Assembly (NCBI GenBank): GCA_964609385.1
Contig: CAZSSM010000034.1
Location: 1-64,000, forward strand
Direction: 5' to 3'
DNA: 64,000 nt
DNA from: CAZSSM01 sp964609385
GTDB taxonomy: Bacteria; Planctomycetota; Planctomycetia; Isosphaerales; Isosphaeraceae
The notes under the pieces were generated by a model, which worked only from the letters and a program-made list of their open reading frames with translations, ran no database searches and was not told the origin of the DNA. Positions within the stretch are counted from its first letter, which is position 1, and every line of letters starts with the position of its first letter. Positions 10,105 through 20,807 of this stretch are shown piece after piece. Made by a program: the position numbers and the translations under genes.

Positions 10105-10665
10105 TCAGTCGGTTGAATGTTCGGTACCGATCGGGCCGACCGCACCGGGGGCCGTGCCATTGACTTCGGCGACGCCAGCTAATCGAAGCCAGCGGGGCTG
10201 GGTCGAACGGACCAGCGCCGTCTCCCGACAGTGCGGGAAGGCGGGGCAGCGGACGCATTCGCTCCAGATCTTCTGAGGGAAGAGCCCTTTGTCGACGGAC
10301 CAGTAGCCGCATCTCTCGAAGAAGTGCGGAGCGTGCGTCAGGGCAAAGACGGTGCTGACGCCCAACGACCGAGCCATCTCCCAGCACCCATCGACCAGCA
10401 AGCGACCGATCCCGCGACCCTGTCTGGCTTCGGAGACGGCCAGGCACTTCAGTTCGGCCAGGTCCGGTTCGTAGACGTGCAGGCCGACGCATCCAACGAC
10501 CGCTTCAGTGGCTTCCGCCTGATCATCGACAGCGACGAGGAACTCGGTGATCGACTCGTAGACTTCGCCCGGCGTCCGACGGATCATCAGCCGCTGCTCG
10601 GCGAACCGGGCGATCAGCTCGACCATCGTCGGCACATCGTCCACGTGGGCAGGTCGCAGTTTCAA
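10105..10665 (-). CDS. GNAT acetyltransferase, short ArgA (N-acetylglutamate synthase)-like
   Basis: A 186-residue GNAT protein. The acetyl-CoA loop is visible as ARQGRGIGRLL (Q/RxxGxG/A), preceded by the strand LAELKCLAVSE. The segment FFERCGYWSVDKGLFPQKIW and the cysteine cluster ECVRCPAFPHCRETA resemble the short, stand-alone N-acetylglutamate synthases that start arginine biosynthesis in some bacteria lacking the long kinase-fused ArgA. The cysteines could bind a metal. The apparent start is TTG at 10665, because the family's typical N-terminus MKLRPAHVDD begins there; this is unusual and should be treated as tentative. It leads a probable three-gene operon with two glycosyltransferases, a context that does not itself suggest arginine synthesis. 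Confidence 0.7.
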   Translation of the reverse strand: MKLRPAHVDDVPTMVELIARFAEQRLMIRRTPGEVYESITEFLVAVDDQAEATEAVVGCVGLHVYEPDLAELKCLAVSEARQGRGIGRLLVDGCWEMARSLGVSTVFALTHAPHFFERCGYWSVDKGLFPQKIWSECVRCPAFPHCRETALVRSTQPRWLRLAGVAEVNGTAPGAVGPIGTEHSTD

Positions 10666-10829
10666 CGGGCTTTCTCGTGGTCCAATGGCCGTTCGGTCGT
10701 CTTGGAACGAGCGGATCGGTGACGGGAGGCAAACTTCCGATATCTTAGGCCGGTCCGGGGTCCGACAACCACATCGTTTGGTCGTCGCAATCCTCTCAAA
10801 GGGCGGCGTGCCTGGAGCGCCCTATGGGC

Positions 10830-11498
10830 TCAGCGCCGGGACGTCGCGGAGGGGACGTTTGCCGAGCGGGCGTCAGCATCTGGCCCCGGCGATTGGACCT
10901 CGGAAGGTTCGTGACGCGACGGCAGGACGCATTCCCGGTAATAGTGGACCATGTGGCGATAGTCGGGGCCTTGGGCCACATCGCGGAGGCCAAAGACCTC
11001 GGCGACCTCGGCGGTCGCCTCCTCCAGCGACCATCCGTCGATCTTGGTCCGGTAGGCGATCTGGAGCATGCTGGCGCGGTTGATCCCGTGATGGCAATGG
11101 AACAGGACCGGCTGCTGCTCGGGATCAGCTAGGATCGCGACGGCGGTGTCGAGCTGCTGATTGATCGTCCGACCTTGTAGCGCGTCCCGATCATCGACGA
11201 TCGGCAAGTGTACCCAGCGGACTCCGGAGGCTTCGGCCTGCTCGCGTTCTTGGCGGACGAGCGGATGATCGGGCGGATGGGCCAAAGCGACGATCGTCCG
11301 GATCTGATGCTCGCGGATTACGCGTGCCAACGGCCACGACTTCAGCCAAGCGCTCCGGTAGAGACGACCCGGCTCGACCTCATGGAACTGCTCGGCCAGC
11401 ACGTAGTCCCAGCCGTGCCGGTACGTCTGCTGCGCGGCCACGACCAGCAGGGTCGCGACCAGAACCCAACGTACGCCCCGACGCATCCGTGGCGACAT
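10830..11498 (-). CDS. Membrane-anchored protein tyrosine/dual-specificity phosphatase-like protein
   Basis: A 222-residue protein with an N-terminal hydrophobic helix (about residues 9-22), probably a membrane anchor, placing the catalytic domain outside the cytoplasm. The phosphatase signature CX5R is present as HCHHGINRAS (C135, R141), and D102/D103 in the upstream LPIVDDRD are candidates for the general acid. The order YRSAWLKSWPLARVI, then IRTIVALAHP, then the CX5R loop is that of cysteine phosphatases related to dual-specificity and plant-type DSPs. The ATG at 11498 is chosen because GGGGGGAATAGGG precedes it; an open frame upstream lacks such a site. Substrate unknown. Confidence 0.75.
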   Translation of the reverse strand: MSPRMRRGVRWVLVATLLVVAAQQTYRHGWDYVLAEQFHEVEPGRLYRSAWLKSWPLARVIREHQIRTIVALAHPPDHPLVRQEREQAEASGVRWVHLPIVDDRDALQGRTINQQLDTAVAILADPEQQPVLFHCHHGINRASMLQIAYRTKIDGWSLEEATAEVAEVFGLRDVAQGPDYRHMVHYYRECVLPSRHEPSEVQSPGPDADARSANVPSATSRR

Positions 11499-11758
11499 AA
11501 CCCTATTCCCCCCAAAGGCCTGGTCCACCCGCAAACGATCCCGATCGCGCCGTCCTCCGCGCGCCGGCACGCTACCAGTCGAGGGATAACCACACAACGT
11601 CGGATCGACCAACACGCGGAACAAGTTGCAGAAAAAGGCCGAGGAATCCATCCCGAGAGGATTGAAGATTAATCGACCGGACACGCATCCTAAGCCAGCA
11701 AGCTCCGCCGAATCCCGGAGCCCGAGCCCCCTTCCAACCCAATGGATAAATCCTTTCG

Positions 11759-12397
11759 CTACCCAAGACCGAAGTCATTGTCTCCTTTGGGAACGAAAAC
11801 CTCGGGGAGTTCGGGCCAATCAACTCCGGTTTCGTATTCATCCAAGACGTGACTCACTTCTTCATGGACAATCAAGCTGCGTGACCCTAAATAAACAAGA
11901 TTTTGAAATAATCGGTCGAAAACAGCTATACATGGTTTTTTTGTGTACCGCGAACTGTAAACAAACCCATCAGCTTCCGGAATTAGGTCATACGCTGCGG
12001 CGGATAGGGTTCGTCCCGCCTGGTGTCTGGCGTCATGAACGACCGCAGTCGGAGCCCCGATCTTCGTGGGACCATCCCCTCGCAGGTCGACCACCGCAAG
12101 CGGGGATCGGGAACTCAGCGTCGTGACGCAGCGATCAACGAGGTCCGTGTATGAAAGGCATCGATCCCTTCGTCCTGTAAACTTGTCGCGAATCATGGTT
12201 TCCAGGAAAGCACATTTCGTCGAGACTGCAGCATAGAGGACTGCAGAAATCCCCTGCGGATCGGAGAATCGGCTCATCCCCGGGACAGCCCCTGGGGGAC
12301 TGCCCCGTTAAGTACTTCGGACGATCCGAACCCAACGGTTGATTTGCAAGTGAACAAGCTGCTTGCGGAGCCGATCCAGATGGTATTCTCGGGCCAC
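11759..12397 (-). pseudogene. RES-domain toxin (NAD+-degrading family) interrupted by an in-frame stop
   Basis: From position 12277 leftward the frame encodes 172 residues with RES-domain features: RFSDP, VLYAAVS, FLETMIRD, AVVDLRGDG, GFVYSSR and CIAVFDR. RES toxins deplete NAD+, and the Arg, Tyr, Glu and Ser positions expected for the active site are all present. In the same frame upstream of a TAA at 12308-12310 lie 29 more sensible codons, from a GTG at 12397, reading REYHLDRL through NRWVRIVRST. The original toxin therefore probably started 28 bases after the antitoxin stop and now carries a nonsense codon at position 30. A shortened product from the ATG at 12277 keeps the motifs but may not fold. 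GC content is visibly lower than in flanking genes. Confidence 0.7.
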
Positions 12398-12425
12398 GAG
12401 CCATGATCCTCAGGGCTTAACGGGC

Positions 12426-13061
12426 TCAGGAAAAATCCCCTTGAGCGTTCCCCTGAGCTGCCCGCGCGACCCGCGAGATCTGACCGTCCCGAAGCTGGTC
12501 CAACGGCGTGTCTCCGTCCAACGACTCGAGCGGCGTCGTCATCCAGATCCAGGCCGAGTATCCGTCCGGGAAATGGTCACAAACGCATTGGAGCCCTTCC
12601 AGCGGTTGTCCCCGATCATCGAACTGCTCGGCCGGAAAAGCATATCCGCGCTTCGCCCCCTGCCACCCAATGATCCGGCCGGTTCGCCTCCAATCATGAA
12701 CCGACTTGCGCGTCTTAAGGGTGGTGTGCTCTCGGACCTGCTCGGTGGTCAACAGACTCCCTGTAGAAACCGTCCGCGATCGAACTCGCTGCGCAAGCCG
12801 TCTTTCGGCCTCTTCTTGAGACAGGAGGGTCGGCTCGACCCCGTCGACCTGCCCGGCAGCCCCCGAATAGGTTCTAACCAAATCTCCCCGTCGGCATACC
12901 GCAGCCATGGTGGAAACCGTCCCCACGAACACGCTCAGGGCGCCTGAGAGGGCCTCCGGATGATCGCGGAGGAAGTCCAGGACCGACGGAGAAAGGTCCT
13001 GAGCGACCCGCCGAAATTCCTGTGCGAGGTACTCGGTGTTGAGCTGAGTGGTGTGGGCCAT
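12426..13061 (-). CDS. Xre/MbcA/ParS-type antitoxin partner of the RES toxin
   Basis: A 211-residue protein. The C-terminus, AWIWMTTPLESLDGDTPLDQL followed by RVARAAQG, matches the DUF2384-type toxin-binding domain of antitoxins paired with RES toxins (W-x-x-T-P and LDG-x-x-P-L-D-x-L). The middle, LLTTEQVREHTTLKTRKSVHDWRRTGRIIGW, looks like a helix-turn-helix reading head. The N-terminal 80 residues are longer than in typical antitoxins and unrecognised. The gene lies immediately upstream of the toxin on the same strand, the usual order for this class. AGAGGAG before the ATG at 13061 decides the start. The antitoxin appears intact even though its toxin is interrupted. Confidence 0.75.
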   Translation of the reverse strand: MAHTTQLNTEYLAQEFRRVAQDLSPSVLDFLRDHPEALSGALSVFVGTVSTMAAVCRRGDLVRTYSGAAGQVDGVEPTLLSQEEAERRLAQRVRSRTVSTGSLLTTEQVREHTTLKTRKSVHDWRRTGRIIGWQGAKRGYAFPAEQFDDRGQPLEGLQCVCDHFPDGYSAWIWMTTPLESLDGDTPLDQLRDGQISRVARAAQGNAQGDFS

Positions 13062-13406
13062 GGCATCGACTCCTCTGAGACTTTTCTTCTCCCTCAAAAG
13101 GAGATTCTGTTTATTTCGTTTCGCCAAGGGGTCCCCGATCGTTCGTCGGACATCGCCCCTGCTGCCAATGGATCCACGCGAAAAGCCCGAAGGTCACATC
13201 GAGGATCGGGCTGAGCTTGCCCCGAGAAACAACAGAGCACCGCTCAAGGCGTGGGGACCTCTGCGGGCCGGCTCGGGCGTGGCTGATCCAACGTTCCGGC
13301 CCCTTGAGCAGGTTCTTATAATGAGAGCGATCCGATCGTCACGGTCCCAACACCGAACGCCGTGTGGGCCTCCATTCCTCGATCACAGGCCTGTTGGGAT
13401 TGCTTT
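13062..13406. other. Intergenic region between divergent antitoxin and DisA_N-like genes
   Basis: About 345 bases with no convincing gene. The left part is relatively A/T-rich next to the antitoxin start. The right part contains a perfect TATAAT. Both divergent promoters are expected here. Confidence 0.55.
13317..13322 (+). promoter_or_regulatory. Candidate -10 box
   Basis: A perfect TATAAT lies 85 bases upstream of the DisA_N-like ATG. The hexamer 17 bases upstream (TTCCGG) is a poor -35, so this is only a candidate sigma-70-type promoter. Confidence 0.3.
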
Positions 13407-14930
13407 ATGCCGGAACCGTCGTCCGAGCCACCCACCTCCGTCGAGCCCCCGCGTAAGCCGTCGGCCTCGACCACACGGCCCCATCCAGGGACCCTGGCTC
13501 GAAGCGCCAGCCCGAAGCGGATCGCACGGCGATTGCGCACGCCGTCGCGGGTCATCGGCCTCTATCAGACCTTCTTTCGACGCAATATCGAGCACTTCTT
13601 CCCCAATATTCTGCTGGAGGCCGTCGACAACCTCAGCTTCATCGACGGCCTGAATCCACTGGATTGCCCCAACTATCACTTCGAGGACGAGCCGGACAAG
13701 CTCGGGATCCTGATCCGTTGGTTCAAGACGCGGTATCGGCTGATGCCTAGCCGGCCGGTCCCGTTCCTGGCCAGCGAACGCAGCTTGATCGCCACGATCG
13801 CCCGCAGCCTCGATACCCGGTTCCGGACCGTCTACGACCAGGCCGCGCAGGGCGAACGCCTGGAGATGTTCCACTACACCAACGAGGACTACATCGTCGC
13901 CGACCACCTCAACCCCGAGGATCCGCTCCGGATCTGCGCGGCGTTGGAGGCGTTGCGTGTGGCCACGCTCTCGACCTATGAAAATCGTCGGGTCTCGACC
14001 GGCACACTCCTGCTGGGCACCCAAGTTGATCCGGCCGACCCGACTCGGACCAAGATGCCCGGCGCCCCGCGATACAGCGTCCGGCTCTCGGCGGTCAAGA
14101 GCTTCCACCGGATCTGCGACGGCCTCCGGACAGTCTTCGTCGTCGATCGCGAGGGCGATCTCAACTGGGTCACCGACATCCGGAGTTGGGCCGAGCATGT
14201 GCAAGGGACCGCTCCGCTCGACCTGCCCTGTCCACGCGATTACACCTGCCACGCCAAGGCAACCCAGGCCGACGGCCACATCTGCCTGGTCCTGACCCCC
14301 AATCAGGAGATCAAGGTCTTCGCGCGCGGCGTCCCGATCTTCGCCTTCAGCGACGCCCGCTGGCGGCTGCTGAGCATCCCCGAGAAGTATCAGGTCTGGG
14401 ACGAGGCGGTCGGGCCGACGCAGCCACCCCACCTGGCCTCGCGGCTCTTCCAAGCCGCCTTGAACCTGGCTGAGGCCCGCGACGGTGCCCTCTTCGTTGT
14501 GCTCCGCGATCCCGACTCCTCACTGCCCCAACTGGTCGACCGATCCGATTGGATCATCCAGGACGCCGACCTCGCCGAGTCCCCCCACGACCCCGAACCT
14601 GAGGCCGAACCCGAGACGATCAGCCCCTATGTGGCCAAACGCGCCCTGCATCACCTCGTCCGCGGCCGGGGCGTCACCGATCTGGACGAGACGGTGCTCG
14701 AATCGCTCTCGGGCATCGACGGCGCCGTCGTCGTCGACACCCACGGGCGGCTCCTCTCCTTCGGCGCAATCCTCCGGATCCCGCCCGACACCCCCCTGGC
14801 CGGCCGGTCCGTCGAAGGGGCCCGGACCACCGCCGCCCTGGCCGCCTCGTTCCACGGGCCGGTCCTCAAGGTCAGCCAGGACGGGTTCCTGACTATGTTC
14901 CTCAAGGGGCGTCGGATCTGGGAACTGTGA
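13407..14930 (+). CDS. DisA_N-like (diadenylate cyclase fold) protein with N-terminal sensor-like region
   Basis: A 507-residue protein. Residues about 425-505 resemble the DisA_N diadenylate cyclase core: IDGAVVVDTHGRLLSFGAIL carries the DGA motif (about 438-440), and EGARTTAALAAS lies where the RHR nucleotide motif is expected, followed by the VLKVSQDGFLTMF strands. The RHR site reads RTT (about 473-475), so activity is uncertain. The larger N-terminal part (about 40-420) has no domain I recognise with confidence. It may be a sensor region of the kind reported on other predicted diadenylate cyclases. If active, it would make c-di-AMP from ATP. Its stop overlaps the GTG start of miaA by four bases, indicating co-translation. 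An ATG is preferred over an upstream GTG at 13362; no strong ribosome site is visible. Confidence 0.6.
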   Translation: MPEPSSEPPTSVEPPRKPSASTTRPHPGTLARSASPKRIARRLRTPSRVIGLYQTFFRRNIEHFFPNILLEAVDNLSFIDGLNPLDCPNYHFEDEPDKLGILIRWFKTRYRLMPSRPVPFLASERSLIATIARSLDTRFRTVYDQAAQGERLEMFHYTNEDYIVADHLNPEDPLRICAALEALRVATLSTYENRRVSTGTLLLGTQVDPADPTRTKMPGAPRYSVRLSAVKSFHRICDGLRTVFVVDREGDLNWVTDIRSWAEHVQGTAPLDLPCPRDYTCHAKATQADGHICLVLTPNQEIKVFARGVPIFAFSDARWRLLSIPEKYQVWDEAVGPTQPPHLASRLFQAALNLAEARDGALFVVLRDPDSSLPQLVDRSDWIIQDADLAESPHDPEPEAEPETISPYVAKRALHHLVRGRGVTDLDETVLESLSGIDGAVVVDTHGRLLSFGAILRIPPDTPLAGRSVEGARTTAALAASFHGPVLKVSQDGFLTMFLKGRRIWEL

Positions 14931-15961
14931 GCCCCCGCGACTCGGCCGCGACCGGGCCGATCAATCCCCTCGACCCGGCCGAAGCGCTCACATTGACTCG
15001 AGACGCCTGCTATCTGACCGGGCCGACCGCCGTGGGCAAGACCGCCACGGCCCTGGCCTTGGCTGAGCGCCTCGACGCCGAGATCCTCGCCCTCGACTCG
15101 ATGACCCTCTATCGCGGCCTGGACATCGGCACGGCCAAGCCGACCCCGAGTGAACGCGCACGGGTTCCGCACCACCTGCTCGACCGGCTCGACCCTTGGC
15201 AATCGGCCAGCGTGGCCGACTACCGATGCTGGGCCTTGGATATACTCTGCGATCTGAAAGAACGCGGACGCACGGCTCTGTTCGTCGGCGGCACGCCGCT
15301 CTACCTCAAAGCGCTGTTGCGCGGGCTCTTCGAAGGCCCCCCGGCCGATCCCGAGATCCGTCGGCGCCTGGAAGCTCAGGCCGACCTCGAGGGGGATGAC
15401 GCCCTCCATCGTCGACTCCAGCAATGCGACCCCGAGGCGGCTGACCGGATCCATCCCAACGACCGCCGACGGCTGGTCCGCGCGCTGGAGGTCTTCGAGC
15501 AAACCGGCGTCCCCCTGAGTCAGTTTCAGGCCGAGCACGAGCGGCCCGCACCACCGGACGTCCCGGTGCTCGCCCTGGATCGCCCCCGCGCGCAACTGCA
15601 CGAGCGGATCGATCGTCGAGTCCACACCATGTTCGACGAGGGTCTCGTCGACGAGGTCCGCGCGTTGCTCGATGATCCTCGAGGCTTGGCCGACGGGCCG
15701 TCCCAAGCGGCCGGCTACCACGAGGTGATCGACCTGCTGGCCGGCACCCTCGACCGCGATGGAGCGATCGCGCGGATCCAGGCCCGGACCCGGCAACTGG
15801 CCAAACGCCAGATCACCTGGTTCCGCCACCTGGAGGAGGTCCGGATCGTCCCCATCACCGACCTCGACGATCCGCAACGCCTGGCCGATGCCCTGGCCGA
15901 GCGCTTCACCGCGATCCGGTCCGGCCCGCCCGCCCGCCCCGAAGCCCGATCTGGGCACTGA
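14927..15961 (+). CDS. miaA: tRNA dimethylallyltransferase
   Basis: A 344-residue MiaA. It carries the P-loop GPTAVGKTATALALA, the substrate-binding segment DSMTLYRGLDIGTAKP, VPHHLLD, VGGTPLYLKALLRGLF, and near the C-terminus KRQITWFRHLEEV, all family hallmarks. The enzyme adds a dimethylallyl group to N6 of A37 in tRNAs reading codons that begin with U, which stabilises codon-anticodon pairing. Translation starts at GTG, overlapping the upstream DisA_N-like stop as GTGA; there is no free-standing ribosome site, so coupling is likely. An N-terminal extension of about 25 residues precedes the usual start of the fold. Confidence 0.95.
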   Translation: MSPRDSAATGPINPLDPAEALTLTRDACYLTGPTAVGKTATALALAERLDAEILALDSMTLYRGLDIGTAKPTPSERARVPHHLLDRLDPWQSASVADYRCWALDILCDLKERGRTALFVGGTPLYLKALLRGLFEGPPADPEIRRRLEAQADLEGDDALHRRLQQCDPEAADRIHPNDRRRLVRALEVFEQTGVPLSQFQAEHERPAPPDVPVLALDRPRAQLHERIDRRVHTMFDEGLVDEVRALLDDPRGLADGPSQAAGYHEVIDLLAGTLDRDGAIARIQARTRQLAKRQITWFRHLEEVRIVPITDLDDPQRLADALAERFTAIRSGPPARPEARSGH

Positions 15962-16138
15962 GGACACGGTCTAGGCAACTTCCCGAGCCCCTGGTACGGT
16001 CCGCGCCATGGGATCAACCGTTCGGGGATCGTCCGGGATCCTCTTCGCCATCAAGGTGGATGGGCGGGAGTGGGAGCGGCATGGAACGATGTCGCGGAAA
16101 ACCGGGCGGGCCACCAAGGGAATGGGGAGATACGGGCG

Positions 16139-18778
16139 ATGGGATGGCGCGGGATGCTCGGCCTGTCGGCGATGGTGATCGTAGCCATGGGACTGCGCTT
16201 TGTGGTCGCGCAGACGCCCCCCAAAACAATGGAACCCCCGCCGCTGGTCTTGACGACGGAGGTCGGGAAACGTGGGGACTCAGGCTCCCCACAACCCAAG
16301 CCCTTCGACGCGCGTCGAGGTTCGCAACAACAACCCATCCCCACGGTCCAACGCCAGTCACAACCTCTGCCTGAGCCGCCCTCGAACAAGCCGGCGCCTG
16401 CTCCCCTGCCGCAGGTGCCTGATCGACAGTCCAAGCCCACCGGTCCGCCGACGAATGCACCCGCATCGTTGCCCAGCCCCACAACGGATTCCCCAGCGTC
16501 GCGCGCTCCGGTCCCCGCGTCCAATCCGCTCGATGATTTCGATTTCGACATCGACCCGACGATCGGGGCGCCCGACCCCGCCTCCGCATTGCCCCCCACA
16601 ACGCGAGACGCGTACGATCCGCCTTCAGCCTTCCCGGACCCGACCGACATCGACCAGTTCGACCTCCCGGATCCGCCCACCTTCCCGAATCCATCGTCGG
16701 CCGGGCTCGACACGCCCGACCCAATGAACAACGCTCCCTCGACCTTCCCCAACGCGCAACCGCCCGCCGATCGACCGGCCGACACGATTCCTCCCCGAAC
16801 CGAGGATCCGTTCGGGACGCCCCCGGCCTTCGACGACCTCCCCGAGCCGACCATCCTTGAACCGGCCGCAGGCGCCCCGCAGTATCGACCCGACCCAACA
16901 ACCCCCGCACCGAATCGCTCCGTCGACCCGAATCCCTTTCCGCGCGAACGATCCATCGATCCGGGCCCGCCTCCACCAGGTCGCCCCGAGCCGCTCGAGC
17001 CGTCCGGTTCGAGACCTGTCACAAACCATCAACAGACCGACCCCACACGGCCCAGGAACGCACCCCGTCCAGTGACCGATCCCCTCGATCGAGATCTGGG
17101 CACCGCGACAACTCCCGAGACTCCTCCGACCAGTCAGGTCGTCCCCCTACGCGACCTGGTCGACCGCGACTTCAGAGAGGCTGGCGTCGACCCCGCCGTC
17201 CGGCTCTCGGCCTTCGACGGCAACCTCAGCACGAACATTCTCCCGTCCATTGACCCCAACAAGTTCGAGTCGAGGACTCAGGAGCCGACGATCCAAGTGA
17301 AGGTGGAGAGCCCCGAGACACTCATCTACCAGCGTGAGAGTGTGATTGGAATTGCTGTTGAAAACCTCTCTCGCTTCGACCTCCATGAGGTCTATGTCCG
17401 CGAGGTGCTCTCGAGCGGGTTCGAGTTCATTGACAGCAATCCAACCCTGCACGTCCAGCCCGAGCAGAACGGCCCGGACGGCAGCCAAATCCTGACCTGG
17501 AAGCTGGGCACCATGCGGGCCCGCGCCAACCAGAGTATCACGCTCAAGGTCAAGCCGGTCCGGCCCGGACCGTTCTCGCACAATGCGGCGGTCTATTTCG
17601 CCTCAGGCACCCAGCGCCGGGTTGAGGTACAGCAGCCCAAGCTCGAGGTCATCCCGACCTTCTCGCGCAAGCAACTGCTCCAGGGCGACGAATCGCAGCT
17701 CGAGATCACGATCAAGAACCCCGGAACCGGCCCGGCCCGCGACGTCAACGTCGTCGTCGACCTCGGATACGGTCTGGTCATGCCCAGCGAGGACGGCAAG
17801 ACCTACACGCGGATCGAACCGCTGGTCCCCATCGAGGAGCTGCCCGCCAACGGACAGCACACCCTGCCGCCCCTGACCATCCAGGGGATTGCCGACGGCG
17901 AGCCGAAAGTGACCATCACCGCCACCAGCGAGGACGTCGTCCTCGAAGAATCGCCCGATCATCAGGTCGTCAGTACCCTCCAGGTCCTCACCCCCAAGAT
18001 TACCCTCGACATCAGCGGCCCCACCCAGCGCTTCACCAACTCGCAGGCCCGCTACAGCTTCGTGCTCAGGAACGATGGGACCGCCGAGGCCCGCAACGTC
18101 CGGCTCGTCGTCGAGTACCCCGAAGGAGCCGAGGTGATCTCCTCGGTACCTGACAACCCCCAGCCCAGCGATGAGACGCGATACCTCTTCTGGACAATCC
18201 CCCAGCTCAAGGCCCAGTCCGATTTCCGCGCCAGCTTCAACGTCCGCTTCGGCAACAAAGCCCAACGCGATGCCTTGGTCCGCGCCGTCAGTTTCTACGA
18301 CACCGAAAACGAGCTCGACCTAACGATCGAAGAGGTCGGTCTCCGGACCGAAATCCAAGGCATCGTCGACTTCCAGATCGATCTCAGCGATGAGCAGAAG
18401 GCCATCGATATTGGTGGGACCACCCGGATCCTCGCCACCATCATTAATAACGGCACCAAGACCGCCGAGGACGTCGCCATCCAAATTGAGGTCGACAAAA
18501 AGATCCTGACCCTGACCGGCAAGGGCTTCGGCACCCACACCAGCCAGTCGTTCAACGCCCTCGCAAAATCGATGCAGGGGGAACATGAGGTGATCCCCTT
18601 CCCCATGATCCCCCGGATCGAGCCGGGCGAAGACATCACCCTCAGTGTCGAAGCCGAGGGCATCCGCAAGGGGACCGGCCTGGCCATCGTCAAGATCCAG
18701 CACAAGGACCTGGAGAATGACGCGTACGAGGCCGAGCGCCATCCCATCTACGTCGTCGGCCGCGAGTCGGAACGATAA
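16139..18778 (+). CDS. Secreted proline-rich protein with DUF11/CARDB-like beta repeats
   Basis: An 879-residue protein with a signal peptide (about residues 1-24, ending VVAQT). Residues about 25-360 are low-complexity and rich in Pro, Asp, Thr and Arg, suggesting an extended linker. From about 390 to the end are several Ig-like beta domains of the DUF11/CARDB kind: YQRESVIGIAVENLSRFDLHEVYVREVL, LEITIKNPGTGPARDVNVVVDL, YSFVLRNDGTAEARNVRLVVEYP and ILATIINNGTKTAEDVAIQIEV repeat the same N-x-G-x-x-x-A-x-x-V/A pattern about every 120 residues. Such domains are typical of planctomycete surface or cell-envelope proteins. The ATG at 16139 has GGGGAG upstream and starts directly at the signal peptide; an in-frame GTG at 16070 is less likely. 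Confidence 0.8.
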   Translation: MGWRGMLGLSAMVIVAMGLRFVVAQTPPKTMEPPPLVLTTEVGKRGDSGSPQPKPFDARRGSQQQPIPTVQRQSQPLPEPPSNKPAPAPLPQVPDRQSKPTGPPTNAPASLPSPTTDSPASRAPVPASNPLDDFDFDIDPTIGAPDPASALPPTTRDAYDPPSAFPDPTDIDQFDLPDPPTFPNPSSAGLDTPDPMNNAPSTFPNAQPPADRPADTIPPRTEDPFGTPPAFDDLPEPTILEPAAGAPQYRPDPTTPAPNRSVDPNPFPRERSIDPGPPPPGRPEPLEPSGSRPVTNHQQTDPTRPRNAPRPVTDPLDRDLGTATTPETPPTSQVVPLRDLVDRDFREAGVDPAVRLSAFDGNLSTNILPSIDPNKFESRTQEPTIQVKVESPETLIYQRESVIGIAVENLSRFDLHEVYVREVLSSGFEFIDSNPTLHVQPEQNGPDGSQILTWKLGTMRARANQSITLKVKPVRPGPFSHNAAVYFASGTQRRVEVQQPKLEVIPTFSRKQLLQGDESQLEITIKNPGTGPARDVNVVVDLGYGLVMPSEDGKTYTRIEPLVPIEELPANGQHTLPPLTIQGIADGEPKVTITATSEDVVLEESPDHQVVSTLQVLTPKITLDISGPTQRFTNSQARYSFVLRNDGTAEARNVRLVVEYPEGAEVISSVPDNPQPSDETRYLFWTIPQLKAQSDFRASFNVRFGNKAQRDALVRAVSFYDTENELDLTIEEVGLRTEIQGIVDFQIDLSDEQKAIDIGGTTRILATIINNGTKTAEDVAIQIEVDKKILTLTGKGFGTHTSQSFNALAKSMQGEHEVIPFPMIPRIEPGEDITLSVEAEGIRKGTGLAIVKIQHKDLENDAYEAERHPIYVVGRESER

Positions 18779-18806
18779 CCGGAACAGTTCGCCGCTGCCT
18801 CGCCAT

Positions 18807-20318
<1,512 letters not shown>

Positions 20319-20807
20319 GGTCGTATCCCCCGATCTCGCTCCGCAAACCGCCCATCCTCGATGACATCCCGACAGCCGATCGATCATTGACGATCGCTCG
20401 GGAGGACTGGCGAGGATTTCGATTCATCACAGGATGACCACCCCGACGCGGAAGTTCAACACGATGGGTCAACCGGCCACATCGCGATCGGCAACGATGG
20501 CCGAGCCGGCTCCGCGACCTCGAGGGGTCGACCGTTCCGACGTTGATCCATCCCAACATTCCCGATGCCCGTTCGACGCGTCGCGTCGCGTCGGATCGAG
20601 GACACCATCCCGTCACCGACCAAGCCGCGATCCGGGTCTATCTATTGAGAAACTGGCTTTTCGACCGACGACGCGTCGGACATGACCCGGGTTTTCGACT
20701 CATCAATCGGGACACGCCGATTCGAGAGCCCGTGCCGGCATGGGACTCATGGACACGCCGTCATGGAGGTCCGCGGAAGAGCCACCAAATACCCAGGGAG
20801 TTCACAC
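20319..20807. other. Intergenic region between divergent sulfatase and giant repeat protein
   Basis: About 490 bases without a credible gene. Short open frames here lack ribosome sites and composition bias. AGGGAG seven bases before the GTG at 20808 is the only clear signal seen. Confidence 0.55.
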
